DNA of 64,000 bases from Catonia carolina (Eukaryota > Arthropoda > Insecta > Hemiptera > Achilidae), in NCBI GenBank assembly GCA_035578175.1, contig JAQMRL010000008.1, forward strand, positions 9,710,883-9,774,882, read 5' to 3'. Positions 20,153 to 31,369 of this stretch are shown piece after piece. The notes beneath the pieces are model-generated. The model had not been told where the DNA came from and did no database searches. It saw nothing but the letters and a program-made list of their open reading frames with translations. The translations under genes and the position numbers were made by a program. Position 1 is the first letter of the stretch; every line of letters starts with the position of its first letter.

Positions 20153-23100
20153 ATGGATCGTATACTCAGACCGGAAAGATTCGGTGTCCATCCCAATGAT
20201 GTGAATGCAAGACAAGAATGGAAACATTGGTACAAGACTTTTGAAAACTTTGTAGTTTCTGCAGAAGTAAGTGAACAAGACAGACTTAGAGTATTAATTA
20301 ATTTCATCACACCTTCTGTTTACGAATTTGTTAATGATTGTGAAACTTATACGGATGCAATTGATATTCTAAAGAAACTATATTCAAAACCTGTTAATGA
20401 AATCTTTGCACGTCATAAACTCAAGATCAGACGACAAGAACCCGGAGAAAATATTGACATGTATGTAGAGTCACTAAAGCGTTTATCGAAAGACTGTAAT
20501 TTTAAAGCTGTTAGTTCAGAAATTAATAGAGACGAATACATAAGAGATGCATTCATTGACGGCTTACTAGCATCACAGATTCGTCAAAGGTTATTAGAGA
20601 ATTCCACTTTAACTTTGGACGAGGCTGTTTCTCAAGCTAGGGCGCTGGAACTCGCACAGCATCAGTCTCAACAATACGCAGAAGTGTTTTCCCAACCTAC
20701 AGTAAACGCAGTGACTTCAGACTCCTGTGATGACAAAACTCTGAAATCCAGTATACAAAAATCCGAATCAAGACCTCCTACATCTGAGAAGAATGTTGTA
20801 TCGTCAATTAATGAAAAATGTTATTTCTGTGGATTGCGTAAACACAACAGATCGGTTTGTCCCGCTAAAGAAGTAATTTGCAGAGGATGTGGCATCAAAG
20901 GCCATTACCAAAAGGTATGTAGGAGAAGTAAACAGTCATTAAAATCTAATGTTTCAATTCATCAATCGAACTGTATTGCTTCAGTACCTTCCTGTCTAAG
21001 TAAAGCTGTTGTTCCAGTCTCCTTAAATGGAATCGAGGCATTTGCCTTGATAGATACAGGAAGCTCTGGGAGTTTTATCAATCAAAGTTCAGCTCACAGA
21101 TTCAACATTCCTGTGATTCCATGTAAAAGGGGGGAAGACGTTTCTATGGCTTCCACTACTTTACGCTCTTCAATAAAAGGCCATTGTATAGTCGATGTGA
21201 AATTGCAGGATTGCATCTACACGAGTGTAACATTGGGCGTTCTCTCAAATTTATGTTCTGACATAATTGTGGGCCATGACATTCTAAAAAGACATTCCAG
21301 TCTGCAAGTGCAGTTTGGTGGAAAAGAGGCTCCTCTTAACATTTGTAGTGTAGCCGTAGCAAACGTAGAACCTGTTGAATTGTTTGCGAATCTTTCATCA
21401 GATTGTAATCCTATTTCGACGAAATCACGAAGGCGATCTGTTTTTGATGCTAAATTCATTGAAGGTGAGATACAATCATTATTAAAAGATGGCATAATTG
21501 AAGAAAGTAAGTCTCCTTGGCGTGCGCAAGTCCTTGTTGTCTCATCCGAGAACCATAAACGACGAATGGTCATCGATTATTCACAGACTATAAATCGCTT
21601 TACAGAGTTAGACGCTTTTCCTCTCCCTAGGATTGATGACATTGTGAACAAAGTAGCTTCTTATAAAATCTATAGTTCTATCGATTTAAGGAGTGCGTAC
21701 CACCAAATTCCGATTAAAGAATCAGACAAACCGTATACCGCCTTTGAGGCATGTGGAAAACTATACCAATTCACACGTGTACCTTTTGGAGTTAGGAACG
21801 GTGTTCCCGCATTTCAACGTACTTTAACCAATATAATCACTTCTGAAAACTTAGAAGGTGTCCAAGTTTACTTGGATGACATAACAGTCTGTGGCCGTGA
21901 CCAGTCTGAGCATGACAAGAACTTAAATAATTTCATGAAAACTGTTGCTAAGTACAACCTTACCTTGAATGAGAATAAATGTCGTTTTTCTACAACTACT
22001 ATTCATCTCTTAGGATTTGTAATCAGCTATAAATCTGTAAGACCGGATCCGGAACGACTGCAGCCACTTCGCGATCTCCCAATTCCTTGCAATATAAATT
22101 CCCTCCGTAGAGCTCTTGGGATGTTCTCTCATTATTCACAATTCATTCCTAAGTTTTCAGAAAAGGTAAGTTGTCTAAACAGAAGCCCATTTCCATTGTC
22201 TGACAAAGCTAAACATGTTTTTAACGAGCTTAAACTTAACATTTTAAATGCTGCTGTTTCTTCTATTGATGATGAAGGAATGCTGTCAGTTGAGACTGAT
22301 GCTTCCGATCATGCTATAGGCGCCGCGTTGTCTATAGAAGGCCGACCTGTTGCTTTCTTCTCAAGAACTCTCACTAATTCAGAACAAAGGCATTCCTCTG
22401 TTGAGAAAGAGGCCTATGCAATTTTGGAGGCACTGAGAAAATGGAGGCATTACCTTCTTGGCAGACACTTCCGCTTGATAACTGATCAACGATCGGTAGC
22501 TTTTATGTTTAGTGACCGTCACTCTGGAAAAATTAAGAATGATAAAATCCTGAGATGGAGAGTAGAGTTGTCTTGTTATAAATATGAAATAATTTACAGG
22601 GCCGGAAAGGAAAACAAAGCAGCAGACACGCTATCTAGAATATGTTCATCAGTACAAGGAAACTTATCAAAACTAATATCATTACATGAAGCACTATGTC
22701 ACCCAGGAGTATCAAAGATGTATCACTGGACGCGAAGTAAAAATCTCCCTTACTCGCTTGAAGAGATAAGGAAAATTTCTTCTTCTTGCCGAATCTGTTC
22801 AGAAGTCAAGCCTCGATTTTATAAACATGAAGGCCAACTTATCAAAGCTACACAACCATTCGAGAGACTCAACATAGATTTTAAAGGTCCACTTCCGTCA
22901 TCTACTAGAAATCGTTATCTATTAATTATTGTAGATGAATACTCTCGGTTTCCGTTTGCCTTCCCTACTCAAGACATGACTGCTAGCACTGTTATATTCA
23001 AACTTAAAGAACTCTTTTCGATTTTTGGCACACCTGCTTACGTGCATTCAGACAGAGGAACAAGTTTTATGTCTCACGAACTGAAGTCATTTTTATGTAA

Positions 23101-23707
23101 ACTAGGAGTTTCCACAAGTCGTACGACAGCATATAATCCACAGGGGAATGGTCAAGCTGAAAGATATGTAGGTGTAATTTGGAAGTCTATTGAGCTAGCT
23201 CTAAGAAGTAAGAATCTTCACATCTCTGACTGGGAAAAGGTTTACCAAGAAGCTTTACACTCCATTCGCTCACTCCTATGCACATCGACGAATGCAACAC
23301 CTCACGAGAGACTGTTTCTTTTCTCTCGTAGATCTAGTAATGGTAATGCCACACCTTCATGGCTGATGAATCCCGGACCTGTCCTTATGAAACGTCCAGT
23401 AAGGCTTTCAAAATACGAACCCATTGTTGAGGAGGTACTTCTTCTTGAGGGAAATCCCGAATACTCCCACATAAGGTTCCCAGATGGGAGAGAAACAACA
23501 ATAAATTCTAGACACCTGGCCCCTGTAGGACAAACGTGTGAAACTACACCAAATGAAACAGAGTTAACGCCTCATGAAGCTGATCATAGTTCATCACAAA
23601 CAGACCCTCATCCAGAAAGTGAAGGTCCTATTACAAATTCAGGTACTCTCAGAAGAAGTTCAAGAGAGCGGCGCCCACCATCGTTTTTGAATGACTATGT
23701 TACCTAG
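20153..23707 (+). CDS. Ty3/gypsy Gag-Pol polyprotein, intact
   Basis: 1184 residues in one frame, starting 36 nt after the LTR. Gag occupies about 1-220 and ends in two CX2CX4HX4C zinc knuckles (C223 and C243). Protease has D301 in LIDTGSSGS. Reverse transcriptase has YLDD at 573-576. RNase H has D716 in ETDASDHAIGAAL. Integrase has an HHCC region (H845/H850, C879, C882) and catalytic D909, D967 and E1003; D967 to E1003 has the canonical 35-residue spacing. Gag and Pol are fused without a frameshift. All catalytic residues are present, so it may be functional. No env frame follows; the stop overlaps the polypurine tract. Confidence 0.95.
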   Translation: MDRILRPERFGVHPNDVNARQEWKHWYKTFENFVVSAEVSEQDRLRVLINFITPSVYEFVNDCETYTDAIDILKKLYSKPVNEIFARHKLKIRRQEPGENIDMYVESLKRLSKDCNFKAVSSEINRDEYIRDAFIDGLLASQIRQRLLENSTLTLDEAVSQARALELAQHQSQQYAEVFSQPTVNAVTSDSCDDKTLKSSIQKSESRPPTSEKNVVSSINEKCYFCGLRKHNRSVCPAKEVICRGCGIKGHYQKVCRRSKQSLKSNVSIHQSNCIASVPSCLSKAVVPVSLNGIEAFALIDTGSSGSFINQSSAHRFNIPVIPCKRGEDVSMASTTLRSSIKGHCIVDVKLQDCIYTSVTLGVLSNLCSDIIVGHDILKRHSSLQVQFGGKEAPLNICSVAVANVEPVELFANLSSDCNPISTKSRRRSVFDAKFIEGEIQSLLKDGIIEESKSPWRAQVLVVSSENHKRRMVIDYSQTINRFTELDAFPLPRIDDIVNKVASYKIYSSIDLRSAYHQIPIKESDKPYTAFEACGKLYQFTRVPFGVRNGVPAFQRTLTNIITSENLEGVQVYLDDITVCGRDQSEHDKNLNNFMKTVAKYNLTLNENKCRFSTTTIHLLGFVISYKSVRPDPERLQPLRDLPIPCNINSLRRALGMFSHYSQFIPKFSEKVSCLNRSPFPLSDKAKHVFNELKLNILNAAVSSIDDEGMLSVETDASDHAIGAALSIEGRPVAFFSRTLTNSEQRHSSVEKEAYAILEALRKWRHYLLGRHFRLITDQRSVAFMFSDRHSGKIKNDKILRWRVELSCYKYEIIYRAGKENKAADTLSRICSSVQGNLSKLISLHEALCHPGVSKMYHWTRSKNLPYSLEEIRKISSSCRICSEVKPRFYKHEGQLIKATQPFERLNIDFKGPLPSSTRNRYLLIIVDEYSRFPFAFPTQDMTASTVIFKLKELFSIFGTPAYVHSDRGTSFMSHELKSFLCKLGVSTSRTTAYNPQGNGQAERYVGVIWKSIELALRSKNLHISDWEKVYQEALHSIRSLLCTSTNATPHERLFLFSRRSSNGNATPSWLMNPGPVLMKRPVRLSKYEPIVEEVLLLEGNPEYSHIRFPDGRETTINSRHLAPVGQTCETTPNETELTPHEADHSSSQTDPHPESEGPITNSGTLRRSSRERRPPSFLNDYVT

Positions 23708-23718
23708 GAGGGGAAGAA
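23707..23718 (+). promoter_or_regulatory. polypurine tract
   Basis: GGAGGGGAAGAA directly before the 3' LTR, the expected primer for plus-strand synthesis. Confidence 0.85.
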
Positions 23719-23913
23719 TGTACTAAAATAATTAACTACTTCTTCTTTACATGTGAACAATCTCATACAGCTGTTTATAATTTACTTTTGTTTTTGTATG
23801 TTTATGATTTGTTTATACATTGACAACCATTATTGTATTAGTACATTTATCAGTACAATTCTTTTGTGTATTAAAGCCTAATTTCAGGTTACTCATTCTT
23901 TATGTCTATAACA
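23719..23913 (+). repeat. 3' LTR of the gypsy element
   Basis: 195 bp, identical to the 5' LTR except for T instead of C in ACATGTGAACA. Followed by the GTTGG duplication. Confidence 0.93.
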
Positions 23914-24223
23914 GTTGGCAACACTGACCGTACGTAGAATGGAAGGGAATGTAAACAAAACAACGACAAATACGTAGTTTTATACGTAGTTTTTATACGT
24001 AGTTTTTGTATGCTGTCTGCTGTGTTGCTTCTGTACGGTGTTTGACGTGTTCGAATTGTTAAGTTTTATCGATGTTTTTCTTGTGATTAGTGAATTATTG
24101 TACATAGTTTTTAAGTATTCTACAATTTAAAAGAATAATTTAATGTTTTCTTTTGTAGTTTTAATCGTGATTGTGGCTGTGTCGGACTTGGCTAGTGTTA
24201 GTGTATTAGTGTAAAATTCAGCA

Positions 24224-26072
24224 ATGGATCGAGAATATATTAGTAATAGTGAGTTGGATAGGGAACTTTTATTATCTGACTCAGATCTCAGTGTTTCGTC
24301 AGATCTTTTCAGTGATGATACAGACGCCGATCCTCATTACAATCCTGATCTTCCATTAGAACAAGGTAACCTTTCTTCATCTAGTGAAAGTGAGGTTAGG
24401 GCTGAAGTCAATGGACAAGTTACACCTAATAATCAGCAGATAACGGTTAAATCTGCCTAGGTCTAACCGTGACCGACAAGTGATTAGTGATGAGAGTGAC
24501 AGGGAAGTTTTAGTTTCTGAAGATGAATGGGAGGATGTTATTGAGTCCAGCCCCCCTAATATATTACATGACTTTGATTATCATGAAGCCCATGGCCCAA
24601 AACATATCCCTTCTGGAGTTACTAAACCACTTGATTTTTTCAAATTAATTTTTACTGAGCCCTTGCACAATAAATTTGCTACGGAAACAAATAGGTATGC
24701 TGACCAAATACTTGCTAGTAGGACAATTTCACCACGTAGTCGCCTACAGAATTGGGTGCAAGTAACAGGTACAGAAATTCTGGCCTTTATTATTGTAATA
24801 TTTAACATGGGATTGAATATTAAGCCTTCTATCAAAGCATATTGGACAAAAAATGACTCACAATACATGCCATGGTTTGGTAAAATGTTTTCCCGGAGTC
24901 GGTTTGAAAATATTTTAACATTTTTACATATGGTTGACAACACAAAACTGCCGAAAGCAAATGAACGCGGTTATGACCCTTGTCAAAAGTTTCAACCTTT
25001 GTTAGATCACTGCAATCAAATTTTTCAACACTTTTATACTCCAAACCAACAGTTATCTATTGATGAAACTTTGATAGGGACCAAAAACCAGACAAGTTTG
25101 ATGCAATACTTACCCAAAAAGCAACATCACCGTTGGGGTATTAAGTTTTGGGTAATCTGTGATGCAGTGTCTAAGTATTGCCTAAAAATGTTTTGTTATA
25201 AGGGAGCTAAAACTGAAGAGGACAAAGAAGAGATAAAACAGTTTGGGCTGGCATATACAGTAGTAAAGAAACTTATTTCGGCATGTAACTATCTAAGAAA
25301 AGGCTACCACATATTTATTGATAATTTTTTCACCAGTGTACCTTTAGTTAAATGGCTTTATTCTGAGCAAACTTTTACAACTGGAACTATTAGAAAAAAT
25401 AGAAAAGGTCTTCCTAAAGATGTTTTAAAAAAATTTTCAGTTGGAGAAAAAAAGTATAAAAAGAAAGGTAATGTTGTACTGCTGGCTTATCGAGAGAAAA
25501 AAACACAAAAATCACCTGTTTTATTAATTTCTTCAAAAACTCAAGTAAGAAACGAAACCGTTACCATCAAACGTCGTGGTAGAATAACTACTAAAGATAA
25601 ACCAGCTATTATTTCACAATACAATAACTTCATGGGCGGAGTTGATACCCTAGATATGATGTTGTATAGCTATCTTGATGAAAGAAGGACCATTAAGTAC
25701 TGGAAAAAAGTCACTTTTAACTTATTTTCTAGAATGTTATTGAATAGTTATGTATTATACTAGGCTACTTGTATGAAAAATGAAACCAAACCTCTTGGTA
25801 GATACCAATTTATGATAACTATCATTCAAGAAGTTGGAGATGAGTGGATGAGGCAACGACAGGTAGGAGGGGGTGGTGATAATAATCGACTCATACCTAC
25901 AAAGCAACTAATAAAATTACCAGCTAAACAAGAAAAAACCTGTTGGGTTTGTTCTGATAGAGGAGGACACACTGAAGCCAGCAGAAAAAGGAAAAGATCA
26001 AGGACTGTATGCTCCAGATGTGGGGAAGGTTGCCATTATCAATGCTTTTCAAAGCATCGATGTCGCAAGTAA
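24224..26072 (+). pseudogene. piggyBac transposase, one frameshift and one nonsense codon
   Basis: Three consecutive pieces. 24224-24460 gives an acidic Ser-rich N-terminus (MDREYISNSELDRELLLSDS). A one-base shift near 24440 leads into 24480-25763, the catalytic domain with all three Asp: LSIDETLIG, HIFIDNFFTS and MGGVDTLDMM. An in-frame TAG at 25761 separates the last piece, 25773-26072, with LGRYQF and a C-terminal cysteine-rich domain (CWVC, CSRCGEGCHYQC) that binds the element ends. Total length of about 600 residues equals the family norm. Two lesions only, so decay is recent. Confidence 0.92.
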
Positions 26073-26640
26073 AGTCGCGCAAAAAAAAAAAATTTGTAAA
26101 TAGAACTTGTAAATATGTGTTATTGTGTGTTGTTATATATTTAGACTGTTCATCAATGGACTAAAAACTACTTTTTGTGAGTATCCACTTACTTTCAGCA
26201 TGTTAGTTGTATTAGTAATTTGTTGTCTAAAGACGGAAATTTACGTTATTTTGAAATTCTTTTTATTACTTGATTATATTTCAGTCTACAACCATAAAAC
26301 TTTCCAGTTTTTTAAAATATAATATTTTTAAGAGAATAAACAGGTTTCCCACAGTAAAAATATTTTTAGTTTTTTAGCTACATCATGTAAATTCTAAAAA
26401 AAAAACTATAATATAAAAAAAAAATTATGTTCAAAACATTACTAAATCCAATTTTTATAGTGTATGAAAAAACATTATATATAATCTTATAGTACATTCA
26501 TTTAGAATTAAAATGACACTAAAATGAAGTTTTTATCATTACTATTAATGATTTTACAAGCAATTTCCCGAAACCATAAAAAATTTCATTTTTTGGCTCG
26601 GTCTTTTACAACAGGTTCCATGTTGAAATTCCATGTTGAA

Positions 26641-26677
26641 ACGTCGGATGAAATTTTTTTTATTCTTTTTTCTTAAC
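26641..26677 (+). repeat. direct copy of the piggyBac left flank at its right end
   Basis: The 37 bp starting ACGTCGGATGAAATT and ending TTCTTAAC also occur at 19653-19689 on the left side of piggyBac. Just before it TTCCATGTTGAAA is repeated twice (26626-26642 area). See findings. 26678-27130 is the non-coding interior of the pogo-like MITE; 27187-27672 has nothing identifiable. Confidence 0.8.
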
Positions 26678-27673
26678 ATTGAGTAAAAATTTGTAATGTG
26701 ATAACATTAAAGATAAAATTTGTACAGCACAGGAAGTATGCGCTTTGTAAAGTAAAGCACACGCTTTGCTTTGTGACAAACTTTTGTTGAGAAAACGTCA
26801 GTCCCAAATCAAGAAAAAGTATTTTTATGTTCAGTCCCAAAAACTTAAAAAGTCAGTCCCATAAAACTTCAGTCCCAAATCAAGAAAAAATATTTTTATG
26901 TTTTTTTTTCTAAATACATTGTATGTACTAATTAAAAAAAAATTACAGTGAACAAACATTTTTAGGGACAAAAAATAATTAACAACATTAAAATTTTAAT
27001 GTTATATTTTGTAATTTAAGTTAGTGTTTTCATTATTGTACATATTTATATACTTTAAATAACAAAAAATTAATAAAGATTTTATACGTATACTACTGTA
27101 TATGCCTACACTTTTTTTCGTCATTTTGTGGATTATCCGCGGCGCTCGTGCCACCCAATTCCGTGGATAATCGGGAGTTGACTGTATTATTAATAGCAAT
27201 TAGTTTTTAAAAATTTTCTATGATCTAATAATTAAAAAAACATTAGGTTTTAAATTTATTTGACATATTTTTTTTGAATAGAATTTGGGATACAATTATT
27301 TCAACAAGTTTCTTTAATTTCATATTTTATTAATCTTTTGTACATATTATAAATTTCCATTAGTAGAAACTTTTAAAATCATTGTTGAAATTTGAACTTA
27401 CAGCCGTAATTTTTGGAAGCCATTTTTAATTCAAGTAATTGCTCATTTCTGCAGGGTACCTCTTTGTTAATCACTAAAATGCATTTACTACAATTAAATA
27501 GTTTTTATTTTGTAAAAATCATTTTACGTATTTTAAAAAAAATTTTTACATAATTTTTATTATTGATTAAAAATGTATGTAGATATTTGTAATGGTAATC
27601 GGTTTTTTATGGCTGATTAAATTCTTATGGTGCTTATATTAATCCTGTAGTGTTTGCCTTATGCATCAAGTTA

Positions 27674-28431
27674 CGAGGGTTATCCAGAAAATAACCTCCG
27701 TTTTGAAATAAAAAGTAAACGAGTGAAGATACAAAAACTTTATTATGTACATATTAAAACTACAGTTTTTCTTTATTTTTCGACATAGTCGCCAATCAGA
27801 TTCAAGCACTTGTTGTACCTTGGAACAATCTTTGAAATACCCTCTCCATAAAAATCTGCCGCCTGTGAATGTAGCCAACCATGCACGGCGTTTTGAAGCT
27901 CTTCGTCATTGGCGAACCGCTGAGATGCAAGCCACCGCTTCATCTTCGGGAACAGGTGAAAGTCACTAGGAGCCAAGTCCGGGCTGTATGGGGGATGATC
28001 GAGAACGTCCCATTTAAACTTGGCCAAAAGTTCATTTGTCTTATCCCCCTCATACAGCTCGAAGAACAAATGAACTTTTGGGCAAATTTAAATGGGACTT
28101 TTTCGATCATCCCCCATACAGCCCGGACTTGGCTCCAAGTGACTTTCACCTGTTCCCGAACATGAAGCGGTGGCTTGCATCTCAGCGGTTCGCCAATGAT
28201 GAAGAGCTACAAAACGCCGTGAATGGTTGGCTACATTCACAGGCGGCAGATTTTTATGCAGAGGGTATTTCAAAGACTGTTCCAAAGTACGACAAGTGCT
28301 TGAATCTGTCTGGCGACTATGTCGAAAAATAGAGAAAAACTGTAGTTTTAATATGTATATAATAAAGTTTTTGTATCTTCACTCGTTTACTTTTTATTTC
28401 AAAACGGAAATTATTTTCTGGATAACCCTCG
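27674..28431. mobile_element. mariner foldback with two 3' ends
   Basis: 758 bp with TA on both sides. Both ends are the 3' terminal repeat CGAGGGTTATCCAGAAAAT. Each arm (27674-28040 on minus, 28045-28431 on plus) encodes about 85 residues of the same transposase C-terminus with HPPYSPDLAPSDFHLFP and ..DYVEK stop. The parental 5' end, visible at 45240 in a related element (CAACGTTTATCCAG), is absent. Confidence 0.9.
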
Positions 28432-28518
28432 TATAATTTAAAAATTATAACTGAAATAATTCGTTAAACTCCGGCTGGGAGAAATATGTTGCGATTATGA
28501 TTCTGTATCAATCGTCAA

Positions 28519-29490
28519 ACAAAATAAAATATCTTCAAATAACTTCAAATAAAATATCAGTTCCCTTTGTAACAAATAAAGGGGTACGTCAAGGGTGTTG
28601 CCTATCACCAACCTTGTTCAAAATATATATTGAGGCCGCATTACATGAGTGGAAAAGGAAGTGTTGATACATGGGTATTAAGATAAATGATGATTACATG
28701 TATTCGCTGTTATTTGCTGATGACCAGGTAATAATGGCGGGAGATGATCACGATATTGAATACATGATGAGAAACCTGGCTGAGACTTATGAGCAAAATG
28801 GGATGAAGATTAACTACCAAAAAACCAAATATTTAGTGGTAGCAGGGCAGGCAAGAAATCTGCAGATATATGGACACACTATTCATGTATGTGATCAATA
28901 TAAATACCTGGGAAGTGTAATAACGTCGGAAGGAAACTCTAGGAAAGAAATAACAAACAGGATTGGACAGGCTAGACAGGCAACACAAAAATTAAACCCG
29001 GTACTCTGGTCAAAAAGTATCAGGAATAGCACAAAAGTTCGTCTATATAATACTGTTGTGCAAAGTATTTTGACATATGGATCAGAAACCTGGGAGATGA
29101 CCAAGAGAGATCAGCAGAAAATAAATGCGGTAGAAATGGACTTCTTACGCAGAAGTTGTCTGGTTTCCAGGGTAGACCGGGTTAGAAACACCGAAATTAG
29201 AGCTCGTACACAAAAACAAGACACCACAATGGAGGAAATCGAAAAACGACGTCTGGTATGGCTGGGACATGTGCAAAGAATGGGAGATGAGAGATGGCCA
29301 AAGAAAATAATAAACTGGACCCCTTGGGGACGAAATAAGCGTGGTAGACCACCTGAAGCATGGATAAAGCAAGTATCGAAAGATATGCATGCTAGACAAT
29401 TGGAGGGAGGAGACTGGATGGATAGAGAGGGGTGGCGTATGGGATGCGAGAGACGGCCAGAGCTGTAGAATAACTCGCTTGATATATATA
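28519..29490 (+). mobile_element. 5'-truncated LINE, second family
   Basis: Flanked by the perfect 13-bp direct repeat TATCAATCGTCAA (28506-28518 and 29491-29503). The 3' end is a GATATATATATA tail rather than poly(A), as in several RTE-type LINEs. Confidence 0.85.
28565..29468 (+). pseudogene. LINE reverse transcriptase fragment
   Basis: Begins with VTNKGVRQGCCLSPTLFKIY in a frame with one stop before Met at 28671, then 265 open residues: the catalytic motif is SLLFADDQVIMA, followed by QYKYLGSVIT, YGSETWEMTKRDQQKINAVE, RRLVWLGHVQRM and a basic RGRPPEAW C-terminus. The N-terminal half is missing. Its protein differs clearly from the LINE at 14038. 29504-29992 holds nothing recognisable. Confidence 0.85.
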
Positions 29491-30000
29491 TATCAATCGT
29501 CAACTGGATTAAAATTTACAAGGATTTTGTGATTTATTGGTCACAAATATGTAAGCAATATTTTATGTACAGTTCATTCGAATTAGCATGATAATAGTAA
29601 GTCCCTGAATGGTGGTAACTTTTCAGAATAAAAATTCCCTTTTCAAAAGTAACATTTCCCTTTTAATTATTCTTACAAAATATATAAATCTTCGTTTTGT
29701 AATTATAAAAATCATATCGAGTTCTGTGTTATAATTATTTTATTGGCATTTGTTATAGTTGCATTCAATACACAAGACGTGATTATTTAATACATTAATT
29801 TTACATGAGTGTAATAATTAGGAAAAATATCTCTGGTAAATTTAAGAAAAAAATAAAGAATAATTTTCTTATTAATATTAACCAGTTTTTTTGGACTGAA
29901 AATGTTTGTGATATTATTCTAGGTATATTTTGATACGTTGTAGTCAAAATTATTAACTTTTACTAAATTGCCAGGGCAGTTTGGCTGTATATAAAAAAAC

Positions 30001-31020
30001 TTTTTTTTTGTCATCAGTCTCTCGACTGGTTTGATGCAGTTCTCCAACCTGTTCTATCTTGCGCAAGTCGTTTCATATCTACATACCTGTAACACCCTAC
30101 ATCTTTTGTAATTTGCTTTATATATTCTAATCTTTGCCTCCCTCTACAATTTACTCCCTCAATATTACCCTCCATTATTGATAGCCCAATACCTGGATGT
30201 CTTAGGATATGCCCCACTAGCCTATCCCTTCTTTTGGTAAGATGCTTCCATATACTTCTTTTTTCATCCACTCGCCTAAGAACCTCTAAATTACTTATTT
30301 TGTCCACCCACCTTACCTTTAACATTTTCCTATAACACCACATTTCAAAACCTTCTATCCTCTTCCTTTGTACAGCCCCTATCACCCACGTTTCACTTCC
30401 GTATAATGCTACACTCCAAACGTAATGTTTTAAGAAATTTTTCCTAATCTGTAAATCAATGTTTGTAGTCAGTAAGCTGTTTTTCATTTCAAAGGCTTTT
30501 CTAGCTTGAGCAATTCTACTCTTGATATCACTTGTGCTTCTACCATCCTTTGTTATTTTACTCCCTAGATAGCAGAATTCCCTAACTTCCTGTATGTTTT
30601 CGTTGCCTACTTTTAAATTTCCCATCTCTTCTAAACCACTCTTGCTGCTGCACAACACTTTTGTTTTGTTCTTATTAATTTTCATGAAGTAATCCTTTCT
30701 CAAGATATCATCCATTCCATTTAAGGCATCCTCTAGTTCTTTCTTTGCCTCGGCTAATACTACTACATCATCGGCGAATCTCAGCATTTTTATTGTTTCT
30801 CCTTGAATTTTTACTCCTGCGTCAAATTTCTCCTTCACTTCATTTATAGCCTCTTTTATATACAAGTTAAAAAGTAGTGGAGACAAAGAACAACCTTGTC
30901 GTACACCTTTTCTTACAGCAGCCTCTTTTTCGTACCCCTCGATTCTCAAAACAGCCGTTTGATTCTTATACAGACTGTAGATAACTTTCCTTTCTTTGTA
31001 TTTAATTCCTAGCCTTTTCA
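30001..31020 (-). mobile_element. 5'-truncated RTE-like LINE, copy 3
   Basis: Same family as 14021-15239. The poly(A) tail (poly-T on +) lies at the left and an AAAAAAACTTTT direct repeat is present on both sides (29993 and 31021). Confidence 0.85.
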
Positions 31021-31021
31021 A
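30014..31021 (-). pseudogene. LINE reverse transcriptase copy 3, open
   Basis: 335 residues, uninterrupted, from MKRLGIKYKERKVIYSLY through LRFADDVVVLAEAKKELE to RTASNQSRD. Nearly identical to 14038-15216 but truncated further 5'. Confidence 0.85.
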
Positions 31022-31059
31022 AAAAAACTTTTATGGAAAAAATATTTTATTTATGTCAT

Positions 31060-31262
31060 AAAGCTACAATTTTTGTTTGTTTATTTAACGTCGCCACAAC
31101 TACATTGGTCATTAGCGACTATGTTGGGTTGTAACTATGAAGGATGAAATGATTTTTTGTATTGTATGAAAATATGCTGTGCCTGAGTGGGATTTGAACC
31201 CAAGACCGCGTGATGAGAGGCGAGCACATTACCAACTATGCCAATGCGGCTGGCAGCTTCAG
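31060..31262 (-). repeat. tRNA-derived SINE
   Basis: On the minus strand it has GCCGCATTGGCATAGTTGG (box A region) and GGGTTCAAATCCCACTCAGG (box B), then a body ending in ..AAATAAACAAACAAAAATTG. Same family as 5541-5708. Confidence 0.75.
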
Positions 31263-31369
31263 TTTTTTTTTACTATTTTTTTTTAACATAGTTACCATTA
31301 AAATTTAAGCATACCAAAAAAAAACTGTAGCCATAACCTTCCGTACAGAGTTTCACAAAACAAAACGAA

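Larger units (their letters stand above)
19922..23913 (+). mobile_element. Ty3/gypsy LTR retrotransposon, structurally complete
   Basis: 3992 bp, flanked by the 5-bp duplication GTTGG (19917-19921, 23914-23918). Two 195-bp LTRs start TGTACT and end ATAACA and differ at a single visible position (C/T), so the insertion is recent. It contains one continuous gag-pol frame and no envelope gene. Inserted in the 5' part of the piggyBac element. Confidence 0.95.
19689..26615 (+). mobile_element. piggyBac element with a gypsy inserted, right end damaged
   Basis: Left end follows TTAA (19685-19688) and reads CCCTTTAAGGACCGAGC. The right end should carry the inverse; only GCTCGGTC near 26604 survives, followed by unrelated sequence and a copy of the left flank. 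The transposase occupies 24224-26072. The element is split at 19922 by a Ty3/gypsy insertion. Confidence 0.82.
19629..27184. mobile_element. pogo/Tigger-like non-autonomous element split by piggyBac
   Basis: Outer ends CAGTCAACTCCCGATTATCC and its inverse ending 27184, with TA on both sides (19627-19628, 27185-27186). Ends of this type belong to the pogo/Tigger branch. Only about 600 bp belong to this element (19629-19684 and about 26642-27184), and no transposase was found, so it is a MITE. It hosts the piggyBac insertion. Confidence 0.75.

Noticed and set aside
21217..21573. Minus-strand open frame inside gag-pol
   Set aside because: Antisense shadow of the intact polyprotein.
23708..23918. 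Envelope gene or errantivirus (infectious gypsy)
   Set aside because: Only 11 bases separate the Gag-Pol stop from the 3' LTR, so there is no room for env.
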